From Polaromonas jejuensis NBRC 106434 (GTDB lineage Bacteria > Pseudomonadota > Gammaproteobacteria > Burkholderiales > Burkholderiaceae_C), in assembly GCF_001598235.1 (NCBI RefSeq), contig NZ_BCYO01000013.1, forward strand, positions 56,508 through 120,507: DNA of 64,000 nucleotides, in the 5' to 3' direction. Numbering within the stretch: position 1 is the stretch's first letter; each line of letters begins with the position of its first letter. Under the pieces are notes generated by a model. That model had not been told where the DNA came from and did no database searches. It saw only the letters and a program-made list of their open reading frames with translations. A program made the translations under genes and the position numbers. Positions 32,960 through 43,600 of the stretch are shown here, one piece after another.

Positions 32960-35101
32960 ATGCAAGACATTCAGTCGAGGGAGTTGGTCTGGGCGCTAGG
33001 TTCGTGCTGCGCATTGCATGGCAAACCGTTTGATCCCGAGCTGCTGCTCAAACAGCATGCGCCGCCGTATTCCGCGGCCACCCTGATCACTGCCTCTCGC
33101 TCCCTGGGCTTTCAAACCTGCTTGCTCGAAGCAAGCCCGGCTGAATTGGTCGGCCTCTCAACGACCGCCATCCTCCTGCTCACACCCGCCGAAAACCAGG
33201 CCGGCTTAGGCCTGCTGGTCAGTGCCAACGCTGACGCCGTGACGTGGATACCCGGTGGCTCGAACGAACCCCGCATCCAGCCCTTGGCTGAATTCGAAGC
33301 GCGCTACAGCGGCCAAGTCCTGCTGTTGCAGCCGCAGGTCGAAGCGGTCAACGACCCCGACCAGCCTAAACAGGGTTCAGCCTCGTTTGGCTTTCGCTGG
33401 TTTGTGCCCGAGCTGCTCAAGCACCGCAAGGTCTGGCGCGACGTGCTGTGGGCTTCGCTGGTCTTGCAGCTGCTGGCCCTGGGCCTGCCGCTGTTCACCC
33501 AGGTCATCATCGACAAGGTCATCGTTCACCAGACCAAGAGCACCCTGATCGCGATTGCCATTGGCATGACGATCTTCATGATTGCCACGGCCGTCCTCAC
33601 CTGGGTGCGGCAATATCTGGTGCTGCACACCGGCAACCGGGTCGATGCGGTGCTGGCGGCCGAGGTGTTTGACCATCTCTTCAAATTGCCGCCGCGCTAT
33701 TTCCAGAACCGCCCCACCGGCGTGGTCGCGGCCCGGTTGCATGGGGTGGAGACGATTCGCGAGTTCATCAGCTCGGTGGCGGTCACATTGATTCTTGACC
33801 TGCCCTTCATGCTGATTGCGGTGGCCGTGATGCTTTATTACTCGGTGCCGCTCACGCTGATCGCATTGGGAATTCTGGCCGTCATCGGCATGTTGTCGAT
33901 GCTGGTCGCCCCGGTATTTCAGGCGCGGTTGAACGAGCAGTTCGTGCTGGGCGCCCGCAATCAGGCGTTTCTGACCGAATACATCGCGGGGTTTGAAACC
34001 GTCAAGAGCCTGCAGTTCGAGCCCCAGCTCAAAGCCAAGTACTCAGCTTACCTGGCGACGTATCTGCAGTCAGGCTTCCAAACCAAGCAGATAGGCAACA
34101 CCTACAACGTGATCGCCTCCACACTGGAGCAACTGATGACCTTGCTCATACTGCTGGTAGGCGCCTGGATCGTGATGAATCCGTCCGCTGAGGCAGCTAC
34201 CGGCAAAGCAGCGGTCTTCACCATAGGCATGCTGGTGGCCTTCCAGATGTTTGCCGGCAAGCTGAGCCAGCCGATGATGCGCCTGGTCGGGCTGTGGCAG
34301 CAGTTCCAGCAAGCCAGCCTAGCCGTGGCCCGGCTGGGCGACCTGATGAACGCGCCCGTGGAGCCGTACAGCCTGACCCCAGGTCGGAAAGGCATCGGGC
34401 AAGGCCGCATCGAGATTGAGCGCATTGCCTTCCGTTATGCCGATGACTTGCCTTATCTTTACGAGAACCTGAGCCTGACGATCGAGCCTGGCCGCACCAT
34501 TGCGCTGATGGGGCCCAGCGGCACCGGCAAGAGCACCCTGGCCAAACTGCTGCAAGGCTTTTACTGGCCGACCAACGGGCAGATCAGACTGGACGGCATC
34601 GACATCCGCCACCTCAGCGCCAACGAGCTGCGCGCCACCTTTGGCGTAGTGCCGCAGGAGACGGTGCTGTTCAGCGGCACGATTTACGACAACCTGGCCT
34701 TGGCTAACCCGCATGCCAGCTTCGAGCAGGTGGTGCAGGCCTGCCGGATGGCCGAGATTCATTCCACCATCGAAGCCCTGCCGCAGGGCTACCAGACGCA
34801 GATCGGCGAGCGGGGTGCGGGTCTGTCTGGCGGGCAGAAGCAGCGACTGGCGATTGCACGCGCGCTGCTCAAGCGGCCCAAGGTGCTGATTTTTGATGAA
34901 GCCACCAGCGCGCTGGATGCGGAGACCGCCGAGCATTTTGCCAAAACCATCAATGCGCTCAAGGGCAAGGTGACGATGGTGTTTATTACACACGCGCTGC
35001 CTAAAAGCTTGCGCGTCGATTCAGTCATACAGATGGGCAAACACGGAGCCAATGAAATGCAAATGGTGAAAGCGGCAGCAGATGCGGGAGGAGCGCTCTG
35101 A
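32960..35101 (+). CDS. type I secretion ABC transporter (LapB/HlyB-like)
   Basis: Inner-membrane exporter of 713 residues. The N-terminal C39-like domain (~1-125) lacks the catalytic Cys (Glu8 occupies its place), so the substrate is not cleaved at a Gly-Gly leader. Six transmembrane helices (~150-440) are followed by an ATPase domain with Walker A GPSGTGKST (~518), signature LSGGQKQR (~622) and Walker B VLIFDEATSALD. The start at ATG 32960, preceded by GGAG, gives normal LapB length; a start at 32885 would add 25 residues. First gene of the operon; it works with the HlyD protein at 48408 to export the giant RTX protein. No TolC homologue is encoded nearby. Confidence 0.88.
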   Translation: MQDIQSRELVWALGSCCALHGKPFDPELLLKQHAPPYSAATLITASRSLGFQTCLLEASPAELVGLSTTAILLLTPAENQAGLGLLVSANADAVTWIPGGSNEPRIQPLAEFEARYSGQVLLLQPQVEAVNDPDQPKQGSASFGFRWFVPELLKHRKVWRDVLWASLVLQLLALGLPLFTQVIIDKVIVHQTKSTLIAIAIGMTIFMIATAVLTWVRQYLVLHTGNRVDAVLAAEVFDHLFKLPPRYFQNRPTGVVAARLHGVETIREFISSVAVTLILDLPFMLIAVAVMLYYSVPLTLIALGILAVIGMLSMLVAPVFQARLNEQFVLGARNQAFLTEYIAGFETVKSLQFEPQLKAKYSAYLATYLQSGFQTKQIGNTYNVIASTLEQLMTLLILLVGAWIVMNPSAEAATGKAAVFTIGMLVAFQMFAGKLSQPMMRLVGLWQQFQQASLAVARLGDLMNAPVEPYSLTPGRKGIGQGRIEIERIAFRYADDLPYLYENLSLTIEPGRTIALMGPSGTGKSTLAKLLQGFYWPTNGQIRLDGIDIRHLSANELRATFGVVPQETVLFSGTIYDNLALANPHASFEQVVQACRMAEIHSTIEALPQGYQTQIGERGAGLSGGQKQRLAIARALLKRPKVLIFDEATSALDAETAEHFAKTINALKGKVTMVFITHALPKSLRVDSVIQMGKHGANEMQMVKAAADAGGAL

Positions 35102-36087
35102 TGCAGCAGCCCTTCAAGCGTAACTTTCTTCAACATTCCCTGGCGGTCAGTGCCTGGATGTTGCAGCACGAGGCCAAGGGCGGCATCGATCCGCGAAGCC
35201 TATCCATGGAAATTCAGCACAACGGCCAGCCTGTGCGGTTTTATCCGCAGTTCGTGGCCGAACAGCAGGGCGGGATTGGCTTTGTTCCGCAATTGCAGCC
35301 CGGCGTCAGCGGCTTCGTGGGCTGGTTGCCCTATTTCGGCAAGGGATGGGAAGAGTCCCGAGATAAGTTGGCGTTCAAACGCTTTGCCCAAGCCAGTGGG
35401 TTGACAACGCCGGCGTGGAGCCAAAGTCTCGCCACCGTTAAAGGCGCGTTTCTGATCAAGCACCGGCATTCCACGCTCGGACGCGCGCAACGCGGCCCCT
35501 TCGCGGCGGCACCTCCGCCAGCCGAGCCGCCGCGCCTGACTTTAACCGAAGGCGAATATTGTGAGCAGTTCGTATTTGGCCGCTTGCTCAAGGCCTGGTA
35601 CTGGAACGGCGTGCCAAGTGTGGTGGAGGCAACGCCTATGCCCACGATCTGTGGGGATGGAATATCGACCCCCAGGCAGTTGATCACATGGAGGCTGCCG
35701 CAAGGTACGCCATGGCCTGAAGTCTTGACCAACCTGATTCAGCTTCAGGGGCAGGGTGCAGACGCTGTTTTGCCAAAAGGCAAAGTCATCGTTGCCGATT
35801 ACCGTTACCTGTCTGAATTAAACCCTGCCATGACCGTGGACCACAACATCCGCGCTGAAATCGCAGGAACGAGTCTGGAACATCAACTCGTGCAGGCTGG
35901 AGCGCTTTGCCTGAACTGTGTACCTGCCGACATAAGGCACAACGTGGCGTTCACCCTGGACGGCATTGTCGACGGCACGGGCCAGGTCCATTTCCTGGAG
36001 ATGAATTGCAACCCACAGTTGCACCCGGCGTTCTATACCCCAATGCTCGACGTCCTCTTTGCAACAACACCAACAACGAAACACTGA
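35101..36087 (+). CDS. ATP-grasp-like protein of unknown function
   Basis: A 328-residue cytosolic protein whose start overlaps the exporter stop (TGATG). It has features of the ATP-grasp fold: DKLAFKRFAQASGLTTPAW (N-terminal helix-strand), FLIKHRHSTLGRAQRG (ATP-loop lysine), EYCEQFVFGRLLKAWYW and the metal/ATP segment FLEMNCNPQLHP near residue 300. ATP-grasp enzymes ligate carboxylates to amines or thiols. With the GNAT gene it may modify the RTX protein or make a linked small molecule. No closer family was recognised; such a gene is unusual in an RTX export operon. Confidence 0.6.
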   Translation: MQQPFKRNFLQHSLAVSAWMLQHEAKGGIDPRSLSMEIQHNGQPVRFYPQFVAEQQGGIGFVPQLQPGVSGFVGWLPYFGKGWEESRDKLAFKRFAQASGLTTPAWSQSLATVKGAFLIKHRHSTLGRAQRGPFAAAPPPAEPPRLTLTEGEYCEQFVFGRLLKAWYWNGVPSVVEATPMPTICGDGISTPRQLITWRLPQGTPWPEVLTNLIQLQGQGADAVLPKGKVIVADYRYLSELNPAMTVDHNIRAEIAGTSLEHQLVQAGALCLNCVPADIRHNVAFTLDGIVDGTGQVHFLEMNCNPQLHPAFYTPMLDVLFATTPTTKH

Positions 36088-36090
36088 GTT

Positions 36091-36573
36091 ATGCCTATTC
36101 GCTTTGCCACCGTGAACGACATACCTGGGCTGGTCGCGCTGGGTAAGCGCATGCACGCCATTACGCGCTTCAAAAGCTTTGTGTACAACGAGGAGCGCGT
36201 GGCGCAGGCGCTCAGCGCCGCGATCGAAAAAGGAAATGGGCGATACGTCTGTCTTGTGGCGGAAGACAGCACCCAGCGTCTGGTGGGGGTGTTGCTGGCA
36301 GTGCTGGAGCAGCACATCTTTAGCGAGCAACTTGTTGCCAGCGTCATGCACTACGACGTGCTGCCTGAAAGCCGCATGGGTGGTTACGGTGTGCGATTGC
36401 TCAAGGCTTTTGAACAATGGGGCAAGAACCGCAAGGTGGTGGAAATCAGCCTGGGCATCAACAGCCTGACCGAGATGGACAGTGTTGGCGGCTTCGTGCG
36501 CAAGATGGGGTATGGAAAGGTGGGTGAAAACTTCGTGCTCCGCCTGGAGCCAGGGCTCGCATCGTCACAGTAG
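36091..36573 (+). CDS. GNAT-family N-acetyltransferase
   Basis: A 160-residue GNAT-fold protein. It has PIRFATVNDIPGLVALGKRM at the N-terminus, YVCLVAEDSTQRLVGVLLAVLEQ as strands, and ESRMGGYGVRLLKAFEQWGKN in the place of the acetyl-CoA pyrophosphate loop, followed by GFVRKMGYGKVGENFVL. It begins 3 bp after the ATP-grasp gene, so the two are almost certainly co-translated. It might acylate the RTX protein, as HlyC (also a GNAT-fold enzyme) does to HlyA, but it is not a recognisable HlyC. Substrate unknown. Confidence 0.72.
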   Translation: MPIRFATVNDIPGLVALGKRMHAITRFKSFVYNEERVAQALSAAIEKGNGRYVCLVAEDSTQRLVGVLLAVLEQHIFSEQLVASVMHYDVLPESRMGGYGVRLLKAFEQWGKNRKVVEISLGINSLTEMDSVGGFVRKMGYGKVGENFVLRLEPGLASSQ

Positions 36574-36635
36574 TCACCCACCGCAACGCCACTACCGATT
36601 TTGCAGATTCATTTTTCAACCAAGAAGGAGACCCC

Positions 36636-36716
36636 ATGTCCAAGCCAGCCACTGCCTACACCGCAACCGCTGCCACGCGCCGCACCGTCTTGGGCCTGAG
36701 CCTGCTAGTCGCATGA
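36636..36716 (+). CDS. tiny signal-like ORF coupled to next gene
   Basis: A 26-residue frame with an excellent AAGGAGA ribosome-binding site. Its product has a basic RR pair followed by a hydrophobic stretch ([13 protein letters not shown]), like a lipoprotein or Tat signal cut off before its cysteine. Its TGA overlaps the ATG of the next gene (36713-36716). It may be a relic of a lost lipoprotein now serving as a translational coupler, or a real small membrane peptide. Confidence 0.45.
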   Translation: MSKPATAYTATAATRRTVLGLSLLVA

Positions 36717-37600
36717 ACCACGCTTTATCAACCGACATGAGGCAAAAAGTGAGCATATCCATACACAGCTGTTTAGTTGGCATATTGTTGTTCTGTGTCA
36801 CGCTGTGTGCCCAAGCAGACTACCGCGATACCCCGCAGAGCAAGTTGGAAGCGGCGCGCAAGTATGCGGACGATTTTTTGAAGGAAGATGCCCGTCCTGG
36901 GCAGCAATTCTTCCAGCGTCAGCCCAAATTTCCGACCTGGAAAGACCAACCCGTGATTGACTGCGGTATGTACGCCGTCATGCGTGCAATTCAAACCCGC
37001 GAGCCATACTTTGAGGACAAGAAGCAAAGCGTGGTTGTGGTGCCCGTATGGGTAGAGCTGCTCATGCTGGATGTCGGCGAAGGTACTGGCTACCCGTTCG
37101 GGCAGAACGAAGAGGGCGTGGTGCAGTGCAAATTCGAGTATGAGCAATATTCCTTTGCAACTAAGCGGTTTGAAAGGATTCCAGACCTTCTCAAAAAACC
37201 CTACCTGCAGACCTTCAAAAACTGGGGTGAACTGGTGCCGCGCACCGAGGGCGTGCGCGATGGCTACATCGCAGTTGACCTCGACAAACGTTATGTGCGC
37301 TTCAAATTTCGCGTCAGTGTGGCCCGAGATGCACCCTATCAACTCTATCCTCAGTTTCCTAGACACCATCCTGTAGCGGCATCCGTCCAGCGAACTGCTG
37401 CATCTCTTCGAGAAGGGGAGGAGTTGCTTCGCCGAGGCGTGTCCGACAGAGATTCATCAGCTACTGGTGATGCCTTGCAAAAAGACTTGATACGAATGCG
37501 TCGACAAGATGACGAACGCCGATGGCGCATAGCCAAACTCCTAGATGCCTTATCGCGCCTGGAATCAATCCATCCCTTCAGTGACCTTCAACTTGAGTAA
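36713..37600 (+). CDS. exported protein of unknown function, possible immunity factor
   Basis: A 295-residue protein from ATG 36713 (alternative ATG 36737, 287 residues). A Sec signal peptide ends at LCAQA (~35). The mature part contains [42 protein letters not shown] and a C-terminal charged helix ([20 protein letters not shown]). No family was recognised. It ends 8 bp before the giant RTX gene, which begins with two peptidoglycan-hydrolase-like domains. Its periplasmic location, small size and position suggest an immunity protein protecting the producer's cell wall; this is inference only. Base composition is lower in GC than the core genome, like the 5' part of the RTX gene. Confidence 0.6.
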   Translation: MNHALSTDMRQKVSISIHSCLVGILLFCVTLCAQADYRDTPQSKLEAARKYADDFLKEDARPGQQFFQRQPKFPTWKDQPVIDCGMYAVMRAIQTREPYFEDKKQSVVVVPVWVELLMLDVGEGTGYPFGQNEEGVVQCKFEYEQYSFATKRFERIPDLLKKPYLQTFKNWGELVPRTEGVRDGYIAVDLDKRYVRFKFRVSVARDAPYQLYPQFPRHHPVAASVQRTAASLREGEELLRRGVSDRDSSATGDALQKDLIRMRRQDDERRWRIAKLLDALSRLESIHPFSDLQLE

Positions 37601-37608
37601 GGCAAGCC

Positions 37609-40600
37609 ATGGACAAACTTCTCTATAACGCCTATCGCTTCAGTTCTGCCAACTCCGCCCGGATTGAGAACGGCAACGGCAAGAACAATGTCGGAGCCGT
37701 CACTTCAGATGGCCGCTACGGGTTTGACTGCTCTGGCTTTGTGAACTACGTCGTCAAGAACAGCGGCTACAAGGTCGATAACTACACCAGCACCGCGCAA
37801 ACCGTCAAGGCCGATGGCAGCCTGACTACCGAGGGAGCCAAGTGGCAACAAACCATCAACACCGATCAAGCCCGGCAAGGTGACTTGGTCTACTTCCAAG
37901 GTCATGTGGGCATCGTCGTGTCTTACGACAACAAAACCGGCGTGGGAATATTCCGCAGCTCCACCAGCAGCTACGGCGTAACCGATGCACCCTTCACTAC
38001 CGCCCCTCAAAATGGCCTGACCTATTGGGGAACCGGTGGCAAACAGTTTGTTGGATTCACTCGGGTTACCGCTGTTAGTGACAGAGACAAAGACATTTGG
38101 CGTTCCTCCACCGACACTTCCACCCCACCCCCACTCGAATCCGCCCCCGCACTTCCCACCACGAGCAACCCCAACCCCAGCGGTTACGCCAGCAGTTGGC
38201 TGACCCAAACGGCCTGGATTGAAAGCCGTGGCGCGCCAAAAGCTTACGACGCTCAAAACGGCAACGCGCTTGGAAAGTACCAGATGCTTGAAAAAGGTGG
38301 CGCACTGACAGCAACAGGCTATACCGATGCTCAAGGCAACTGGCTTGGCAAAAACGGTATCAACAGCCGTGCAGATTTTCTGGCCAACGGCGCCGAGCAA
38401 GAAAGGGCTGCAGGTGCTTACGTTGATGTGCTGCGCGCTGGTCTGATCAAGAACGGTGCAATGGACAGCGTAGGTAAAACCATTGGCGGCCACTTGATCA
38501 CGGAAGAGGGTTTGCTGGGTGCCGCTTGGCAATACGGTCCCACCGGTGTGAAGCAGCGGTTAGCGCTGTTGGATGACCCTGTGGATTTCGACAACGTGGG
38601 AAAACTCGCCTTTCTGTCCCGCTTGGACAGTTTTCGCGGCACCCTTGCGCCAGGAATGGCTGGCGCAAGCGTGGAGGCTCCGACTGGCGGGGTGGCTGGT
38701 TCGCGCACAGACCCTGTTGTCAACACCTTTTACCCAGGCACAGGCACCGCAACGCACCACACCGACGGCAGCACCACCTACGAGTACGAGCTCAAAGCCG
38801 ACAGCTTGGACGGGCGCTACAAAAAAGGCGATCTTGTCAGCATCAGCTACGACAAGGATGAGACCAATGGAACCAATTTTTACATGGAGGCCATTTGGCG
38901 CGCCGACGGCACCGTGTATCAGCGTTCGCTAAGCGCCGACAAGACCAAGGAGACCATCGTCGAGTGGAGTAAGGACAACATAAAGACCCGCCAAATCACA
39001 AAAGATATTGCCACCGGCGAACCGGTGGGAGAGTTCATCAAGGACGGCCAGCGCTATGACGCCTCTGGCCGTCCCGTTTTGCCAGTCGACTACGCTGGCC
39101 CACCACCGGTAAACGTCAATCCCTACACCCTGCTCGACGCAATACCTGCGCCCTTGCCCACTAAAGACAGCAGTGCCCAGCAGGTTGCGATGAACTGGGG
39201 TAGCGACAATTTTGGTCCTGCCGATATTGACCTATCTCGACTCTTGCAAGGTACACAGGTAGGTTACCTGCCCGGCGCGCAGATTGACACAGCTTCAAAA
39301 CTTGAGGCCGAGATGATTGTGCAAGGCTATGAAGTCAGCCGAGATGAAAATGGCATTTATGCCAGCAAAGGCGAGCAGTATTTCGCCTTCACCAGCGAGG
39401 CCATGATTTTTCAAAATGGCAGTCAATGGGCTGTGGTGGCGTTCAAACCGAATGGTGAGATGGTTAGCGGCTCGCACCTTGGCGTGAATGGACGCGAAAT
39501 GCATGTTGACATTGGCGGTGCGGACACAGTCCTGCGGGGGCATTTGTCAGGCGATGAGGATGACCTTGGCGACGACGAGTCGGATGCTTTCGTGATTGAC
39601 CAAGTTATTTCCATCAACGGCCTGGACCTCCCCCCGGATACCTACGCCATTGACCCCCAAGACCTGGAGGCTTACGGGTTCACCTTCAGCAACATAGTCA
39701 ATGGCACTCTGCCTGCAAGCTCTACCGGGCTTATCGAGGGCCTGAACCCCGGAAGCGTCGCCGCCAGTGGTTGGAGCCCTCCCCAAGTCATGGTCACTGA
39801 CCTCGCCAACGGCGGCAGCCAGCACACCCTCGAACTTGGCAACGGCCTGACCCTGATTACCTTGCGCGACTCGGACCGCAGAGCCATCCAGGTTACCGAG
39901 ATACAAGCCAAGAGCAGCTTCGAATCCACCGCCAACCTGTATCAAGTCAACGGCGATGGCACGCGCACCCTGCTGACCACCACAGAAAGACTAAGCGCCA
40001 GTGATGGTTCGTTCACCGCGCTTGAAATCGACCGTAGCACGCAAGCCGTCAGAAAAATCACCGGCGACGTTGACGGCAATACAACGTCCGTGGTGGTGCA
40101 GCAGCCGGTCAACGCGTTTGCCACCGCCGCGCAAACTGCCGTTGACTTGATCCAGTTCGGCCAACTGCTGGCCACCAACGCCCCCGGTGCCATCAAGCTC
40201 GCCAACGGTGCCGTGCTGCTCAACAAGCTGTCCACCCAAAACGGCCAGCCGCTGTTCAGCGCCGGCACCGGCCAGGTGCTGGGCGGCATTGTCAGCCTGT
40301 ACAGCCTGTCCAACGCCTGGAAATACGGCGATGGCCTGGCCAAGACCAGCGCCACCCTCAACAGCCTGAACTTCGTCAACCAGACCCTGATCTCCAACGG
40401 GCTGGGCAGCACAGCCCTCAATACCACCCTCAACGGTACCGGGCTGCTCAACGGCACCCCCGGCGTCTTGCCCGCCCTGGGCCTCATCAGCGCCATCAAG
40501 GCCGAAGACCCCATCGGCATGGCCCAAAGCGCCATAGCCTTGTTTAACCCCGCGTTGTTGTATAGCGCCGGGGCGGTGACCCCTTTGGGCTGGGTACTCA

Positions 40601-43600
40601 TAGGCGCGAGCATTCTCCAGTCCCTCTTCAGCGACGACAGCCCGCCCGACGCCTGGGGCGTGGCCAACGTGACCTTCGGCCCCGGCATCACCAACTACCT
40701 GAGTCAGGTCAACGCCACCGGCGAAAACTTCGGCCCCGAGCGCGTGCGCGGCCAGCTGCAGGGCACGCTGGATGCGCTGAACGGCATCATCAACCAGGCC
40801 AACAGCAGCAACCCCGACAGCACCCAGCACCTGGGCCTGATCCCGCAGCGCCTGCCATCCTTGAACTACCGGGCCGCAGAGTTCGCCGACAAGGGCTACA
40901 GCGTCACCGACATCGATGCGTTGACAGGTGCCCAGCGCGCGCCCTTCCTGCGCTTTGACGACCAGGGCCGGCTGTTCGGCGCTTTGCCCGAGCAGATGAC
41001 ACCCGAAGTACGCGCCATGCTCTACCTGGATGGGGCCAGCAACGTGCCCGCGCTCACGGCCTACATGCTCAACAGCGCGCTGGACCGGCAAGCCATCGCC
41101 CCGATGTGGGAGGTCAAGACCGCCAGGATGCAGCAGGAAGCCGGTGACCCCAATGCCGGCCTGACCGAAGAAGAGCGTGCCGCCAAGGCCGGCCATGCCG
41201 CCCCGCTGGATGCGGCTTATGCCGCCGCCCACACCAACGACCCCCAAGCCAGGAACAAGCGCCAGGGCCACTTCATGGCCGTGGGACTGGACTTGAATGG
41301 CGATGGCAGGATCGAGACCCGCAGCATCGCCCAGAACGCCGCCGCAGGAACCGACATCAGCTTCGACTGGGATGGCCAGGGCTACCAGAAGAAAACCGGC
41401 TGGATAGGCGCGCAAGACGGCTTTCTGATGCTGGACCACAACTTCAACCAGAGCGCGGACAATGCCAAGGAACTGCTGTCCAACCCGCTGATCGCCGATG
41501 CCGGTAAGGGCCTGCGCACCCTGGCGGCCTATGACGCCAACGGCGACGGCCGGATTGACCAGAATGACCCGGTGTACCAGCAGCTCAAGGTCTGGCAGGA
41601 CCTGAACCAGGACGGCAACAACACCCAGGTGATTACCGTCGGCAGCGTGCAGGCCCTGGCGCAGGATGAAACGGGCGGGCAGAAGGAACTCAAAAGCCTG
41701 CAGGAAGCCGGCATCAGCGCCATCGACTACGGCAATGGGCGCTATGAGTTCAATAGCGCCTCCAGTGCTAACGGTGTGGGCTACGGGCAGATCGCAACCC
41801 AGACACTGGAGGCCGAGAGCGAAGGCACGCGCTACACGCCGGTGGGTGCGGGCATCCAGATAGAGTTGAGCAATGGCACGCCGCAGATCGTCATCACCCA
41901 GGTGCTCAGCGAGCAGGCCGTCTACCAGGGCCTGCAGATCGCTGCCAGTGGTGAGACGATTGGCGTGCCGGGCGCCGAACTGTATGAAGACGGCCTGCCC
42001 TACGGCTACAACCCCAATACCCAAGGCGGTCAGCGGGAGATCGTTATCAGCGCGGCGCAACTGCTGGCCAACGATACCTGGGCCGGCATGGCTGGCGTGG
42101 GTGCGGGACTCGCCATCACCCATGTGCGCGCCGGCGCCCACACCAGCGTGAGCCTGCGCGCGGACGGCGACATCAGTCTACGGCTGGAGTCCAATTACCA
42201 CGGTGCGGCGGAGTTCTTCTACACCGTGGTGGTGCCGGGCCAGCAGGCTGTGGTTGCACCCCAGGAGGCGCGCGTGACGCTGGACATCACCGCGGTCAAC
42301 GACGCGCCGGTGGTCACCAATAGTTTCTCCCCCGAGCGGGCAATCTATGGTTATTTTCCGCTGGGTTACCAGTATGTGGAGGGCACTGGCTGGGGAGAAA
42401 ACTCCTCGGAAATCCAGCGCAGCGGTGCGGTTCGCGGCGGGGCGCGGTATGAGCCCTATGTCGAGCTCATTCCACCGGTTCCCATCTATGAGCGAATACT
42501 GCGATGGTCTGGCGAGGATCAATACTACGAGAATGTAATAATCGGCTACACGCAAGAGCAGTACGTCCCGCACTACGAGGTCATTGCTACCGACAAGCCC
42601 AATACCGGCCGGGTGATTGCGAGCGATCCCGATGGCGGCTCGTTCACTTACCAGTTGCTGGGCCAGCCCCTGTACGGCACGGCGAGCCTGGACGGCGCCG
42701 GTAACTGGAGCTACACCGGCAGAAGGCCCGAGGGCTACCTGGTCCCAGATGTGAATGGCGACGGCGCTCAAGACTTACTCATCTACGGGACTGTTGTCTC
42801 GGTCGGGGACGCACCTCTTTACGGCTATCCCAACATAGACTCCAACAGGTACGCACCGGATGAGCGCACGTTCCTCGACTACTTCAGCGTTCGGGTCTAT
42901 GACAATACCGACCCAACTGGACAGACGTTCAAGGATGTCGAGATCGCCGCGACTCACTATGGCCCGCCACCGCATCCGACCATCGCCGACTCTGGGGGTG
43001 GCAAGAAACCGATCGCGATCGATCTGGACGGCAATGGCTTTCACTTCACCGATGTGGACGACTCCAACGTCTTCTTCGACGTCAACGGCGACGGCTGGAA
43101 ACGCCGCATGGCCTGGACCTCACCCGGCGACGGCTTGCTGGCCTTCGACAAGGACGGTGACGGCAAGATCACGAGCTTCGACGAGATCAGCTTCGTGCCC
43201 TACGCGCCCGATCAGCAGACCGACCTGGCGGCGCTGAAAGCAGCGTTCGATACCAACCATGACGGGGTGTTCAACACCAATGACGAAAAATGGACCAGCT
43301 TCGGCGTCTGGCAGGACGCCAATTCCAACGGCCTGACCGACGCGGGCGAGTTCAAGACGCTGAGCGACATGGGGATCACCGGCATCAACCTGAGTAATGA
43401 TGGTCAATTCCGTGTGATTGATGCTCAAACCGTGCATGGCCTGGGCATGGCCAGCAAGGCCGATGGTGGCACGCTGGCGGTGGCGGATGTGACCCTGCGT
43501 TACAAAAATGAGACCCTGGTGACCACGGTCAACCCGGACGGTTCGACCACCACCAGCACGGCGAGCGTTCCCACCTACGTCAAAGGCCAGGAATTCATCG

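Noticed and set aside
39991..42141. 716-codon leftward ORF within the RTX gene
   Set aside because: Opposite to the single continuous 3594-codon frame; composition is that of a GC-rich antisense frame and no domain is visible.
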